Under the pieces are notes generated by a model, which saw only the letters and a list, made by a program, of their open reading frames with translations, ran no database searches and was not told the DNA's origin. This document shows, piece by piece, positions 42,430 to 51,574 of a DNA stretch of 64,000 bases; the first letter of the stretch is position 1, and every line of letters begins with the position of its first letter. Origin of the DNA: Flavobacterium sp. CF108 (lineage in GTDB: Bacteria; Bacteroidota; Bacteroidia; Flavobacteriales; Flavobacteriaceae); NCBI RefSeq assembly GCF_900129795.1, contig NZ_FQWW01000007.1, forward strand, positions 341,374 to 405,373, written 5' to 3'. The position numbers and the translations under genes are program-made.

Positions 42430-44115
42430 CTATCGACTGTATTTCTTTTTTCGGAGAAAGGTAAATACTAATCCGAAAACCAATAAAATAAGGATTGGAA
42501 GCCCGATAGTTATGAATTGCGTTGTCGTATAATTTTCGTAAACTTTTTCTTTATCCAATAAAGGCAGTTCAACATCTTTGCTTCTAATGTTAATAAGTCC
42601 TGTATCATCAAGAAGATAATTGACACAATTCATCATAAAATCTTTATTGTCATAAAGGTTTCCGGTTCTTTGGTCATAGCCCAATTCTACAGGCATCATG
42701 TTTTTATCCAGTTGATTTCTGGCAATATCTCCATCAGCAACAACGATCATTTTGGTTGGTTTTCCTTTTGCCTGAAATGAACTTTCTTTAAAAGGTAAAA
42801 CTCGATTCTCAAATGCCGAATGGAAACTTCCTTCTAGTAAAACAGAAAGATTTATATTTCCTTTATTAGCATAATCTGCCGGTGTAGTTTTCTCTGTTAC
42901 AATATTCAGATTAATTTCTGATGGTGTTCCAATTGTTTTAGAATATTGTGATGATTGTAATAAAACGGTCTTTTTAATTCCGTTTTTCAAAGTATCAATC
43001 GGACTGGCAAAATCAAATTTAATTCCACCTAAATTCTTTACAATCGGGTGCTGGCTTGATGGCTGAACCAACGGTGCAAATTTCCAGATAAAATCCTGAT
43101 ATTGTGTTGCGCTTCCTTGTTCTCCAGTTGCCAGTTTTATTGGGCTTCCGTTTTCGTCTTTAACCAAATCAGGATTAATTCTGAATCCGTATTTGAAGAA
43201 CATATCGTTTAAATTCAAATCTCTCGGATAAGCCAAAGTAGCACCAGCCTGATTGTATAAACTGTCCATATCTGCCGCAACCTGATCAACCAGCCATAAA
43301 GTTTTACCGCCGTTCATGATAAATTGATCCAGAACTTGTTTTTCTTCGTCTGAGAATTTTTCAGTTGGTTTTGAGATTATCGCTAAATCATATTTTTCCA
43401 AGGCATTTAAAGTTCCGTTTGGATTTTTGGCAACAGAATCTAAAGTAAAAGGTCCGATATAATAACTTTCCTTAATTTGTCTTAGTAATTTACCAATATG
43501 AATTTCAGACAATTCGCCATTTCCTTTTATAATCGCAACTTTCTTTTGTCTGTCTTTGGTAATTTTATTGATTGCATCGGCAATTGAATATTCTAAATGC
43601 TGAATCGATCCAATTACTTTTTGCGTAGTCGAAGCTCCCATAATGTTTTTCAACAAAGGAATATTAACTTCTTTATTATTGTAAACTGCAACAGCCCAAG
43701 GAAAAACCATTTCCTGAGATTGTTTGCCTTTATCGTCAACGGTTATGTTTATTGGCGTAAGTCCTTTTTGATAAAGAGATTTTACAACTTCCATATTGTC
43801 TTCTCCGTCTTCCATTGGGTTAACGAATTCAAAAACAATATTGCTGTTGTAAGCCTGAAATTCTTCCAGTAATTGTTTAGTTTCCAGTTGTAAACGTCTG
43901 AAATCTGCAGGAAGTTCACCTTGCATATAAATCTTAATCGACAGCGGATTTTTAACCTGTTTTACAATTTGTAAAGAAGTTGGTGATAAAGTATATCGTT
44001 TGTCTTTCGTTAAATCAAAACGATGAAAAAATAAGCTTCCGAGAACATTTAAAACAATTAAAATAAAAATTGTAATGCCTAATGTCTTTAAATTTAATTT
44101 ATTAGATGCTTTCAT
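42430..44115 (-). CDS. gldG: Gliding motility ABC transporter subunit GldG
   Basis: A 561-residue protein with an N-terminal membrane segment (LKTLGITIFILIVLNVLGS), a long periplasmic domain of the ABC-associated GldG type (FDLTKDKRYTLSPTS; SIKIYMQGELPADFR), and a C-terminal membrane segment (FITIGLPILILLVFGLVF). It is thought to form with GldF and GldA a transporter needed for gliding in Flavobacterium. Its start overlaps the gldF stop by one base (TAATG). GldA is not in the window. Confidence 0.9.
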   Translation of the reverse strand: MKASNKLNLKTLGITIFILIVLNVLGSLFFHRFDLTKDKRYTLSPTSLQIVKQVKNPLSIKIYMQGELPADFRRLQLETKQLLEEFQAYNSNIVFEFVNPMEDGEDNMEVVKSLYQKGLTPINITVDDKGKQSQEMVFPWAVAVYNNKEVNIPLLKNIMGASTTQKVIGSIQHLEYSIADAINKITKDRQKKVAIIKGNGELSEIHIGKLLRQIKESYYIGPFTLDSVAKNPNGTLNALEKYDLAIISKPTEKFSDEEKQVLDQFIMNGGKTLWLVDQVAADMDSLYNQAGATLAYPRDLNLNDMFFKYGFRINPDLVKDENGSPIKLATGEQGSATQYQDFIWKFAPLVQPSSQHPIVKNLGGIKFDFASPIDTLKNGIKKTVLLQSSQYSKTIGTPSEINLNIVTEKTTPADYANKGNINLSVLLEGSFHSAFENRVLPFKESSFQAKGKPTKMIVVADGDIARNQLDKNMMPVELGYDQRTGNLYDNKDFMMNCVNYLLDDTGLINIRSKDVELPLLDKEKVYENYTTTQFITIGLPILILLVFGLVFTFLRKKKYSR

Positions 44116-44840
44116 TACGCTTTAAAAGATTTTAATTGATAAACGGTAAAAGATAAAAACAAAACGCTGATGCTTAAAAAGTAAATCACATCGCGTGTAT
44201 CAATAACGCCTCGGCTCATACTTTTAAAATGATCCTGCATTCCAAATGCCGAAATAATATTCGATTGTCCTGGAACTAATGAAGCTAAACCTTCAAACCC
44301 AAAATAAAATAAAAAGCATAAAAACACGGCAATAATAAATGCAACAATTTGATTTTCTGATAGAGTAGAAGTGAAAATGCCAATTGCAGAATAAGAAGCA
44401 ATTAAAAACAACAATCCGAAATAAGAACCAATTGTGCTTCCCATATCAATATTTCCTTCTGGCAGACCTAAACTCGAAATTACTTTTACATAAATAAAAG
44501 TTGGAATAATCGCTAAAATGATTAGAAAGAATGAACCTAAAAATTTCCCGTTTACAATTTCCCAAATCGATAATGGTTTGGTTAAAAGCAATTCAAGAGT
44601 TCCTTGTTTTTTTTCATCAGAGAAACTTCTCATGGTAACAGCCGGAATCAGGAAAATTAAAATCCACGGTGTTAAAGTGAAAAACGGAGTTAAATCGGCA
44701 TAACCGGTATCTAATATATTGTAGTCTGATTTAAATACCCATAAAAACAGTCCGTTGCTGATTAAGAAAATCGCAATGACCAAATAGCCAATAGGAGAGC
44801 CAAAAAAGGATTTTATTTCTCGTAAAATGATTGATTTCAT
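44115..44840 (-). CDS. gldF: Gliding motility ABC transporter permease GldF
   Basis: A 241-residue ABC-2 type permease with six membrane segments. MKSIILREIKSFFGSPIGYLVIA is the characteristic start, and SFSDEKKQGTLELLLTKPLS is the conserved ABC-2 loop. It pairs with GldG directly downstream (one-base overlap). Gliding role is known for the family in F. johnsoniae. Confidence 0.92.
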   Translation of the reverse strand: MKSIILREIKSFFGSPIGYLVIAIFLISNGLFLWVFKSDYNILDTGYADLTPFFTLTPWILIFLIPAVTMRSFSDEKKQGTLELLLTKPLSIWEIVNGKFLGSFFLIILAIIPTFIYVKVISSLGLPEGNIDMGSTIGSYFGLLFLIASYSAIGIFTSTLSENQIVAFIIAVFLCFLFYFGFEGLASLVPGQSNIISAFGMQDHFKSMSRGVIDTRDVIYFLSISVLFLSFTVYQLKSFKA

Positions 44841-44860
44841 TTGTGTTTTTTGTTTTTATT

Positions 44861-44996
44861 GTTTCAGGTTTCATGTTTCAGGTTTCAAGTTGCTTTACTT
44901 TGCGAACTTTATGCTTTACTAAAACCTTTTAAATATAATCTTTGCGTTCTTTGCGGTAAAATTTTAGGCTGTTCAATTAACTTGAAACCTGAAACT
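44861..44996. repeat. Degenerate fold-back element (copy 4)
   Basis: GTTTCAGGTTTCATGTTTCA (44861-44880) and the opposing AACTTGAAACCTGAAACTTT (44979-44998) are outer arms. Between them, CTTTACTTTGCGAACTTT and CTTTGCGTTCTTTGCGGTAA are decayed versions of the inner arms of copies 1-3. It lies between gldF and the ABM-like gene. Confidence 0.6.
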
Positions 44997-44997
44997 T

Positions 44998-45294
44998 TTA
45001 AACTAAAGAAACCAATTTATCAACGCTCCACGCTTCTGGTTTTGCATTGAATAGTTTTTTTGTAAAATCCCAAACTGTATTAAATAATTCAGATTGTCTG
45101 TAATTTTCTAAATCTTGTTCGGTTTCCCAATAACTATAGGTAAAGAAAATACATTTGTCATTTTTATCCTGATACAATTCTAAAAAACGATTTCCGTCTG
45201 CATTTCGTATTTTATCTTTTACCGATTCAAAATTCTCCAGAAAATCACGAATTTTTTCTTCGTGAAAACTCATTTTTACTATTCTTACGAACAT
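44998..45294 (-). CDS. ABM-domain (antibiotic biosynthesis monooxygenase-like) protein
   Basis: A 98-residue protein with a dimeric alpha/beta ABM fold: MFVRIVKMSFHEEKIRDFLENF, then FLELYQDKNDKCIFFTYSYWE and a C-terminal helix. Members include small monooxygenases and heme-degrading or quinone-related enzymes; the role of this one is unknown. It sits on the minus strand, with a repeat element between it and gldF. Confidence 0.8.
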   Translation of the reverse strand: MFVRIVKMSFHEEKIRDFLENFESVKDKIRNADGNRFLELYQDKNDKCIFFTYSYWETEQDLENYRQSELFNTVWDFTKKLFNAKPEAWSVDKLVSLV

Positions 45295-45432
45295 GTATTC
45301 AATTTTAGATTTTAGATTGTTGATTTTAGATTTGTTCGAAACCTAAAAGTCTTACGGGTGCGCAAAAATACCAAAATTGATTGTTGTTTTTATAAAAATT
45401 ATAATTGTTGTGTAAAAATAAGTTCTATGTGG

Positions 45433-45951
45433 CTAGCTAGACTTTATAACTGCTTTTAATTTAAATTTTTCCTGATTTCTTTCATTCATTGCAGTAATGA
45501 TTTCACCATTAAAAAACTTCTGTAAAAAGTCCCAACTGCTGGCATTAACACCACCGTTTCCATTTTTGTCAAGATTAATAAGGATGTCAAGATTGCCAAT
45601 GAATTCGAGATTATCACGAAATTTCATAAAATCTTTTCTCCATATAATAAGTGCATATGTCCCTAACAGACATGGCTTTATTTCAGGATGATATTCCCAC
45701 ATATTGATGAGATCTTGATCTGAATAGTTATAAAGATTGGTTTTGGTCATATTTCCTACTCCAAAAAAATCTAGATTCTTAACTGTTTCTATAGTCGGTT
45801 TTTGGATATCATTATAATCTAAAAGAGAAAAAGTGTAACTATGAGGACTTACAGTTTTATTGGTACTTGTACAGAGAATAATGTTGTATTTATTATCTGT
45901 ATTTGTAAATGTCAAAAGATTTCCTCGATCTATATCTTTAATTTTTTCCAT
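45433..45951 (-). CDS. Hypothetical protein
   Basis: A 172-residue soluble protein without signal or membrane segment. Visible features are two Tyr/Asn-rich beta-like stretches (NKYNIILCTSTNKTV), a hydrophobic LLGTYALIIWRKDFMKF and an Asp/Gly segment ILINLDKNGNGGVNASS that looks like a loop. I recognise no family. The gene's upstream region contains few promoter signals. An immunity-protein-like fold is possible but not supported. Confidence 0.6.
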   Translation of the reverse strand: MEKIKDIDRGNLLTFTNTDNKYNIILCTSTNKTVSPHSYTFSLLDYNDIQKPTIETVKNLDFFGVGNMTKTNLYNYSDQDLINMWEYHPEIKPCLLGTYALIIWRKDFMKFRDNLEFIGNLDILINLDKNGNGGVNASSWDFLQKFFNGEIITAMNERNQEKFKLKAVIKSS

Positions 45952-45993
45952 CTGAAGGCCTTTCTTTAATATGGAATTAATAATTTAAATTTT

Positions 45994-46824
45994 CTATGAA
46001 AATTTGATAGTAATCACATCACGATAATTTAATCCCAACAAACTATTCGCAGAACCCACTTTAGAAGGATTACTTCTAAAAATAGCAATTTCAAGAAAAC
46101 CAGCTTCATTAAAAATGGCCAGTTTTTCACCTTCGTACGTTTTAATAGGATATTTGTCTGAAGTTGCAATAGCAGAATAATTAGGCAGAATGGTTTTAAT
46201 ACTTTTTGGCTTCATCACAATTTCATACGGACGACCTTTAGCTACCTCTAAAAATTGTTGTTTTGAAATATTAGTAACAACGTTTCCAAAATGATCAATA
46301 TAAATAACGTAACCTTTTAATGAATTTCCATCGGCTGCAATTACAGCTTGTAATTCAGTTACTTCTTTAACAGCAGGAATTTCTTTGCCAATAACATTCA
46401 GTAAACCGCCTTTTGCAATATGGCAGGCAACCTGAATAAAAATATCCAAATCACTGAATTCAATTGGGAAACGATCATGAATATTGATTTCGACAATTTT
46501 TTGCGGCACAATCTTCTGCGTAAGCATGCTTAAAATTCCGTTATCGGCACAAATAAAGAAATGATCGTTCCATTGCATAGCGATATGCTGGTTCTCTTTA
46601 TTGCGTTCAATATCGACTCCAATTAAGTGTACGGTACCTTTTGGAAAACTCAAATAAGAGGCTCCAATAATGTAACTTGCTTCGGCAGTGTTAAATGGAT
46701 CAATGTCATGCGAAATATCAATAATTTTTGCCTCTGGAAGTTCAGAAATGATTTTACCCTTCAGCGAACCCACAAAGTGATCTTTTAAGCCGTAATCAGT
46801 AGTGAGGGTAATTATTGACATCAT
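45994..46824 (-). CDS. SAM hydroxide adenosyltransferase / SAM hydrolase (DUF62)
   Basis: A 276-residue protein of the DUF62 family, which splits S-adenosylmethionine to adenosine and methionine using hydroxide. IITLTTDYGLKDHFVGSLKG is the conserved N-terminal active-site region with the Asp and nearby residues, and CADNGILSML and HFGNVVTNI follow. Related to fluorinase, but without the halide-binding loop of fluorinases as far as I can see. Adjacent, divergent phoH. Confidence 0.92.
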   Translation of the reverse strand: MMSIITLTTDYGLKDHFVGSLKGKIISELPEAKIIDISHDIDPFNTAEASYIIGASYLSFPKGTVHLIGVDIERNKENQHIAMQWNDHFFICADNGILSMLTQKIVPQKIVEINIHDRFPIEFSDLDIFIQVACHIAKGGLLNVIGKEIPAVKEVTELQAVIAADGNSLKGYVIYIDHFGNVVTNISKQQFLEVAKGRPYEIVMKPKSIKTILPNYSAIATSDKYPIKTYEGEKLAIFNEAGFLEIAIFRSNPSKVGSANSLLGLNYRDVITIKFS

Positions 46825-47003
46825 TTTGTTTATAACTATTGATAGTATTTAAATCTAATTTTCATTAAATTTGAGAAATGCAAATCTAATAATACTAAAT
46901 GCAAATTGAAAGTAGAAAAAACAAATTGCACTTAAAGATATGAACATACCCGACAACAATAGATTTTCAAAACAAATTTATTTTTAATTTAAATTTATCT
47001 CAT

Positions 47004-47954
47004 TTGAACGAAAGAATTATCGAGCTTATAGACATCGCTCCAAAAGACTTTTGGGGCGCGCAGGATTCTCATCTTGAAATAATTAAAAAGTACTACCCAA
47101 AGCTTAAAATCGTAGCGCGAGGGACAACTTTGAAAGCCTTTGGCGAAAAAGATGTTTTAGATGAATTCGAAAAGAGATTTCAGAGGCTTATGCTTCATTT
47201 TACCAGATACAACAACATTGATGATAATGTAATTGAACGTGTAATAATGAGTGATGGTCAGGATGAAAAAAAAGCATACGATCATGATAAAATATTAGTT
47301 CACGGAGTTGGCGGTAAGATAATTAAAGCCATGACACCCAACCAGCAGCTGTTGGTCGATACCATTAAAAAAAATGATATGGTATTTGCAATTGGACCAG
47401 CTGGAACCGGAAAAACTTACACGGGTGTTGCAATGGCTGTTAAAGCGCTTAAAGACAAAGAAGTAAAAAGGATCATATTAACGCGTCCGGCGGTAGAAGC
47501 AGGAGAAAATCTTGGTTTTTTACCCGGCGATATGAAAGAAAAACTAGATCCTTACATGCAGCCTCTTTATGATGCTTTGAGAGATATGTTACCAAACGAA
47601 AAACTCGAAGATTACATTTTGAAAGGAATTATTCAGATTGCGCCTTTGGCATTTATGCGCGGGCGAACACTTGATAACGCCTTTGTAATTCTGGATGAAG
47701 CGCAGAATACAACGCACTCACAAATGAAGATGTTTTTGACCCGTATGGGAAAAAACGCCAAGTTTATGATTACGGGAGATCCTGGTCAGGTCGATTTACC
47801 ACGCAGAACTATTTCGGGTCTTAAAGAAGCTATTTTGGTTCTTAAAGATATAGACGGCATCGGAATTATTTATCTTGATGATAAAGATATCGTACGCCAC
47901 AGATTAGTAAAAAAGGTAATCGACGCTTATAAGCAAATAGAAAACCACGACTAA
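47004..47954 (+). CDS. PhoH-like ATPase, TTG start
   Basis: A 316-residue cytoplasmic ATPase/putative helicase of the PhoH family, linked elsewhere to RNA processing. AIGPAGTGKTYTGVAMA (Walker A) lies near residue 130 and VILDEAQNTT (Walker B) near 230. ITGDPGQVDLP follows. The start MNERIIELIDIAPKDFWGAQ agrees with the family, but the codon at 47004 is TTG and no in-frame ATG lies upstream, so TTG is the likely start. Its 3' end is followed by a strong hairpin. Confidence 0.92.
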   Translation: MNERIIELIDIAPKDFWGAQDSHLEIIKKYYPKLKIVARGTTLKAFGEKDVLDEFEKRFQRLMLHFTRYNNIDDNVIERVIMSDGQDEKKAYDHDKILVHGVGGKIIKAMTPNQQLLVDTIKKNDMVFAIGPAGTGKTYTGVAMAVKALKDKEVKRIILTRPAVEAGENLGFLPGDMKEKLDPYMQPLYDALRDMLPNEKLEDYILKGIIQIAPLAFMRGRTLDNAFVILDEAQNTTHSQMKMFLTRMGKNAKFMITGDPGQVDLPRRTISGLKEAILVLKDIDGIGIIYLDDKDIVRHRLVKKVIDAYKQIENHD

Positions 47955-48011
47955 GTTTTATTTTTAGTGAAATGTTAAATGTAAATCGTAAAATGTGTTT
48001 TAACATTTATT

Positions 48012-48066
48012 AATATTCGTTTTATTCATTTTCTTTTTAGGGATGAGTAAAACGAATATTTTTTTT
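48012..48066 (+). terminator. Strong terminator after phoH
   Basis: AATATTCGTTTTATTCAT (48012-48029) pairs with ATGAGTAAAACGAATATT (48043-48060) at 17 of 18 positions, and eight T follow. It also sits 16 bases before the next gene, which it may regulate. Confidence 0.8.
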
Positions 48067-48081
48067 AAGTAATATAAATAA

Positions 48082-48474
48082 ATGACAGCTAGAATTTTCA
48101 GTTTTATAATATTAGTTTTTTTTATTTCGTGCAAAAAGAAAGAAGCAGAAGGAAATAAATTCTTTGAAGAAATTGCTATGCAGAGAAAAGAGATGCTATT
48201 AGAAAATATTGGAAAAAAATATTATGAGAATAATTGTGTAAGCTGTCACGCAGGAAAGGATGCAAAGGATAATTTTCTGGCAAGTGCTGTTAGAGACAAA
48301 AAATATGGTAACAGATTTTTTATTGATTATATAACAAAACAAGATAGTTTATTAAAACATGGAAATAAAAACGCTTTAGCAATTAAAGAATGGTCTAACA
48401 ACAATAGTTATTCTCATAGTTTTAAGTTTAATGATAGTGAAGTTAAGGCAATTCTATATTATTTAAATAAGTAA
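48082..48474 (+). CDS. Lipoprotein with cytochrome-c heme motif
   Basis: A 130-residue lipoprotein. Signal ends FFISC (lipidated Cys17). The mature part holds one heme c motif, NCVSCHAGKD (about residues 51-60), in the CxxCH form, and ends in a short helical domain. It is a small monoheme cytochrome-c-like protein on the envelope. No terminal oxidase or reductase gene lies nearby, so the partner is unknown. Eight bases separate it from the next gene. Confidence 0.75.
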   Translation: MTARIFSFIILVFFISCKKKEAEGNKFFEEIAMQRKEMLLENIGKKYYENNCVSCHAGKDAKDNFLASAVRDKKYGNRFFIDYITKQDSLLKHGNKNALAIKEWSNNNSYSHSFKFNDSEVKAILYYLNK

Positions 48475-48481
48475 AAATTAA

Positions 48482-48967
48482 ATGAAAATTCAAGTATTAA
48501 GTTTCGTATCATTTCTTTGTTTTATTTCTTGCAAAAAATCAGAAACTCCGCCCAATAAATTTGTTGGTGTTTGGTATGATACAGAATATATAATTCCAAG
48601 TAAAACGATCTTGAAAATTAACAAAGACAGTTCTTTTGATTATCAAAGTGCAGGTTGTCAATGGCGCGTAATTTCTAAAGGGAAATGGAAAATGGTTGGA
48701 GATTCAATAGAACTAAATAATACAAAAAGCGATACTTGTTATAAAATGTCTCCGTTTGTTAATTGTATACCATTTGAAACTAGCAAAAAGAAAGATATAC
48801 TAACGATACCAAATTGTAATCCTAAAGGAGATACATATTTTTTAATTTTTGCTAAAGAAAGATTTTATATTAAAAATGATTCCTTAGTTTATAAATTAAA
48901 GCCAAGTTCGAATTGTCCCGATACTTTGAAAATTATTTTTGCTAAAACTCAAAAGATTAGAAAATGA
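48482..48967 (+). CDS. Lipocalin-like lipoprotein
   Basis: A 161-residue lipoprotein with signal ending CFISC (lipidated Cys17). FVGVWYDTEYIIPSKTILKINKDSSF and SKGKWKMVGDSIELN are typical of small lipocalin-like domains, with several Cys that may pair. Its stop overlaps the next start by four bases (ATGA). Function unknown. Confidence 0.65.
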   Translation: MKIQVLSFVSFLCFISCKKSETPPNKFVGVWYDTEYIIPSKTILKINKDSSFDYQSAGCQWRVISKGKWKMVGDSIELNNTKSDTCYKMSPFVNCIPFETSKKKDILTIPNCNPKGDTYFLIFAKERFYIKNDSLVYKLKPSSNCPDTLKIIFAKTQKIRK

Positions 48968-49326
48968 AACAACTAGATGATTTCTACTTAAACCAAGAAG
49001 AACCCATAAAAGGAACATTTCTGGCATTAAAAGATATTATCTTAAAACAAGACAAAGACATTACACATGTTTTAAAATACGGAATGCCATTTTTCTGCTA
49101 TAAAGGAAAAATGTTCGGTTATTTATGGATTCACAAAAAGCTGAAACAACCTTATATTGGAATTGTGGAAGGAAAACATTTTGAAGAGTCTTTTTTGATT
49201 CAGGAAAAACGTTCGAGAATGAAAATTATGATGTTTAATTCTGAGGAAGATTTGCCTTTAGAACAAATAGAATTGGTTATTCAGAAAGCGATAAACTTAT
49301 ACAAATCTGGAATTATTAAAGTTTAA
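48964..49326 (+). CDS. DUF1801-family protein
   Basis: A 120-residue cytoplasmic protein, MKQLDDFYLNQEEPIKGTFL start, with YGMPFFCYKGKMFGYLW and a short alpha/beta core of the DUF1801 type. Members are widespread and have no settled role. Overlaps the lipocalin-like gene by four bases, so translation is probably coupled. Confidence 0.8.
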   Translation: MKQLDDFYLNQEEPIKGTFLALKDIILKQDKDITHVLKYGMPFFCYKGKMFGYLWIHKKLKQPYIGIVEGKHFEESFLIQEKRSRMKIMMFNSEEDLPLEQIELVIQKAINLYKSGIIKV

Positions 49327-49407
49327 TTGTTTAAAATGCAGTATTTAACGGAATAGTTAAATAAATAATAAACTTGCCCCATTTTTGGCTTTCAAGGCTT
49401 GTAATCT

Positions 49408-49438
49408 TTGCTCAGCTGAGCGTAAAGCCGTAAATTTG
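49408..49438 (+). promoter_or_regulatory. Promoter of the HAD phosphatase gene with palindrome
   Basis: TTG at 49408-49410, 20 bases, then TAAATTTG at 49431-49438 give a near-ideal promoter. The palindrome GCTCAGCTGAGC (49410-49421) lies over the -33/spacer and may be an operator. Confidence 0.6.
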
Positions 49439-49463
49439 CACATCATAAATATTTGATATTGAT

Positions 49464-50288
49464 ATGACAAAACTTAAAAATATAAAAGTTGTAGTAAGTG
49501 ATTTAGACGGAACTTTACTCAACACTCAACACAAAATTTCAGATTATACCAAATCCATTTTTCAGGAACTTCACAATCAAGGTTATCTTTTAGTTGTTGC
49601 AACGGGCCGCCATCATCTTGATGCAATCGCTATTGTTGAAACGCTTGAAGTTCCCGTTTATTTAGTGAGTTCAAACGGAGCGAGAATTCATTCGCCAAAC
49701 AAAGAAGAACTTTTTGCATTTAACTTAGATAGTGATGTTGTAAAAGCAGCTTTAAATGTTGAAATCGATCCCGAAATCACAGTAGTTTTGTTTAAAGAAA
49801 ATGTTTGGCAGACCAACAGAATAAGCGAAAAACTAAATGCTTATCAGTCAGAATTAAATTATCGTCCGGAATTAGTAGATTATAAAACACTGGAAGATTT
49901 TGGAGCCATCAAAATATTCTTTTCATGCGATAACCATGAAAAATTAGTAAAACTAAAAGATGACGTTTTAGCCAATTCTTCAGAACATTTACACCATGCT
50001 TTCAGTTTACCAACTTGTTTGGAATTTATGGATAAATCAATAGATAAAGCCGTTGCGATTGAACAAGTTTTAGAAAAAGAAGGTTTCACTTTAGCCGAAG
50101 CAGTTTCATTTGGGGACGGTTTTAATGATGTTCAAATGTTATCAGCATCTGGAAAAGGTTTAATCATGGGAAACGCACCCGCATTATTAAAAGAAACTTT
50201 GCCTGACTTAGAAGTTATTAAAACAAATGCCGAAGATGGCGTAGCAAAATATATCGCTTCAAAAATATTAGATAAAGAACTAGTCTAG
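49464..50288 (+). CDS. HAD-superfamily (Cof-type) phosphatase
   Basis: A 274-residue cytoplasmic phosphatase. VVVSDLDGTLLNTQHK is HAD motif I with the nucleophile Asp, VVATGRHH the second motif, and VSFGDGFNDVQML motif IV. Cap domain of the Cof type lies in the middle. Substrates of this subfamily are sugar or nucleotide phosphates. It has its own promoter. The following gap holds GCCACGAATT repeats. Confidence 0.92.
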   Translation: MTKLKNIKVVVSDLDGTLLNTQHKISDYTKSIFQELHNQGYLLVVATGRHHLDAIAIVETLEVPVYLVSSNGARIHSPNKEELFAFNLDSDVVKAALNVEIDPEITVVLFKENVWQTNRISEKLNAYQSELNYRPELVDYKTLEDFGAIKIFFSCDNHEKLVKLKDDVLANSSEHLHHAFSLPTCLEFMDKSIDKAVAIEQVLEKEGFTLAEAVSFGDGFNDVQMLSASGKGLIMGNAPALLKETLPDLEVIKTNAEDGVAKYIASKILDKELV

Positions 50289-50588
50289 AGTTTTTTTGCC
50301 ACGAATTACACGAATTTCCACAAATTTTTAGCAGCAAAATTAGTTCGATTGTTTCAACAAACAATTCGTGAAAATTTGTGTAATTCGTGGCAAAACAAAT
50401 ACAAATTAGTACAAATTTTTAGCTGGTTAATCAGCTCAATTACTTCAACAAACAATTCGTAAAAATTCGTGTAATTCGTGGCAAACCAAACCCAATTAAT
50501 AACATTTCTTATTTATCTTTTTCTTTGATGATGTAACTCTGTGAAATAATTTTAAATTTGCATTCATAAAAAACAACACAACAAGATA
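50289..50588. repeat. GCCACGAATT-type repeats before purC
   Basis: GCCACGAATTACACGAAT (about 50299-50316) is nearly inverse to AATTTGTGTAATTCGTGGC (about 50374-50392), and a second GTGTAATTCGTGGC lies near 50470-50484, each near CAACAAACAATTCG. The repeats are palindromic and dispersed in Flavobacterium. No gene; a TAAATTTG box (50553-50560) probably serves purC. Confidence 0.55.
50553..50560 (+). promoter_or_regulatory. purC -7 box
   Basis: TAAATTTG is 28 bases before the purC ATG. The nearest TTG (50525-50527) is 25 bases upstream, slightly long, so the -33 is uncertain. Confidence 0.45.
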
Positions 50589-51542
50589 ATGAGCAATACA
50601 ATTACAACCACAAATTTTAATTTCCCGAATCAGAAATCAGTTTACCGCGGTAAAGTTAGAGAAGTTTACAACATCAATGACGATCTTTTAGTAATGGTAG
50701 CAACTGACAGACTTTCGGCATTTGACGTGGTTTTACCAAAAGGAATTCCGTACAAAGGACAAATTTTGAACCAGATTGCGACAAAATTCATGGAATTAAC
50801 ACAGGATATTGTTCCGAATTGGTTAATTGCAACTCCAGATCCAAATGTTGCTGTTGGACATTTATGTGAGCCTTTTAAAGTAGAAATGGTTATTCGCGGT
50901 TATCTTTCAGGACACGCTGCACGTGAATATGCAGCAGGAAGAAAACAAATCTGTGGTGTAACTATGGCAGATGGTTTAAAAGAAAATGATAAATTCCCGG
51001 AACCAATTATTACGCCAACTACAAAAGCAGATAATGGTTCTCATGATGAAGATATTTCTCGTGAAGATATTTTAGCAAAAGGAATTGTTTCAGAAGAAGA
51101 TTATTTAGTTTTAGAAAAATATACTCGTGCCTTATTTCAAAGAGGAACTGAAATTGCTGCTTCTCGCGGATTAATTTTAGTTGATACCAAATATGAATTC
51201 GGAAAAACAAAAGACGGCGTTATTGTTTTAATTGATGAAATCCACACTCCGGATTCTTCTCGTTATTTTTATGCTGAAGGATATGCAGAAAGACAAGAAA
51301 AAGGAGAGGAGCAAAAACAATTATCTAAAGAGTTTGTTCGCCGCTGGTTAATTGAAAATGGTTTTCAAGGACAAGAAGGACAGCAGATTCCAGATATGAC
51401 AGACGCTTACATCGAATCTGTTTCTGAAAGATATATCGAGTTGTACGAGAACATTTTAGGAGAAAAATTCGTAAAAGCAGATATTGATAATATTGACCAA
51501 CGTATTGATAAAAACGTATTACAATACTTAGCTTCTAAATAG
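50589..51542 (+). CDS. purC: SAICAR synthase (PurC)
   Basis: A 317-residue cytoplasmic purine-biosynthesis enzyme that joins CAIR and aspartate. VYRGKVREVYNINDDLLVM is the N-terminal ATP-binding region; VEMVIRGYLSGHAAREY and TTKADNGSHDEDISRED are conserved active-site segments. Length is normal for the bacterial/yeast-like long form. Not adjacent to other pur genes. GH26 follows after 32 bases. Confidence 0.97.
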   Translation: MSNTITTTNFNFPNQKSVYRGKVREVYNINDDLLVMVATDRLSAFDVVLPKGIPYKGQILNQIATKFMELTQDIVPNWLIATPDPNVAVGHLCEPFKVEMVIRGYLSGHAAREYAAGRKQICGVTMADGLKENDKFPEPIITPTTKADNGSHDEDISREDILAKGIVSEEDYLVLEKYTRALFQRGTEIAASRGLILVDTKYEFGKTKDGVIVLIDEIHTPDSSRYFYAEGYAERQEKGEEQKQLSKEFVRRWLIENGFQGQEGQQIPDMTDAYIESVSERYIELYENILGEKFVKADIDNIDQRIDKNVLQYLASK

Positions 51543-51574
51543 TAATTTTCGGGTTTAAACTAACTATTTAAACC

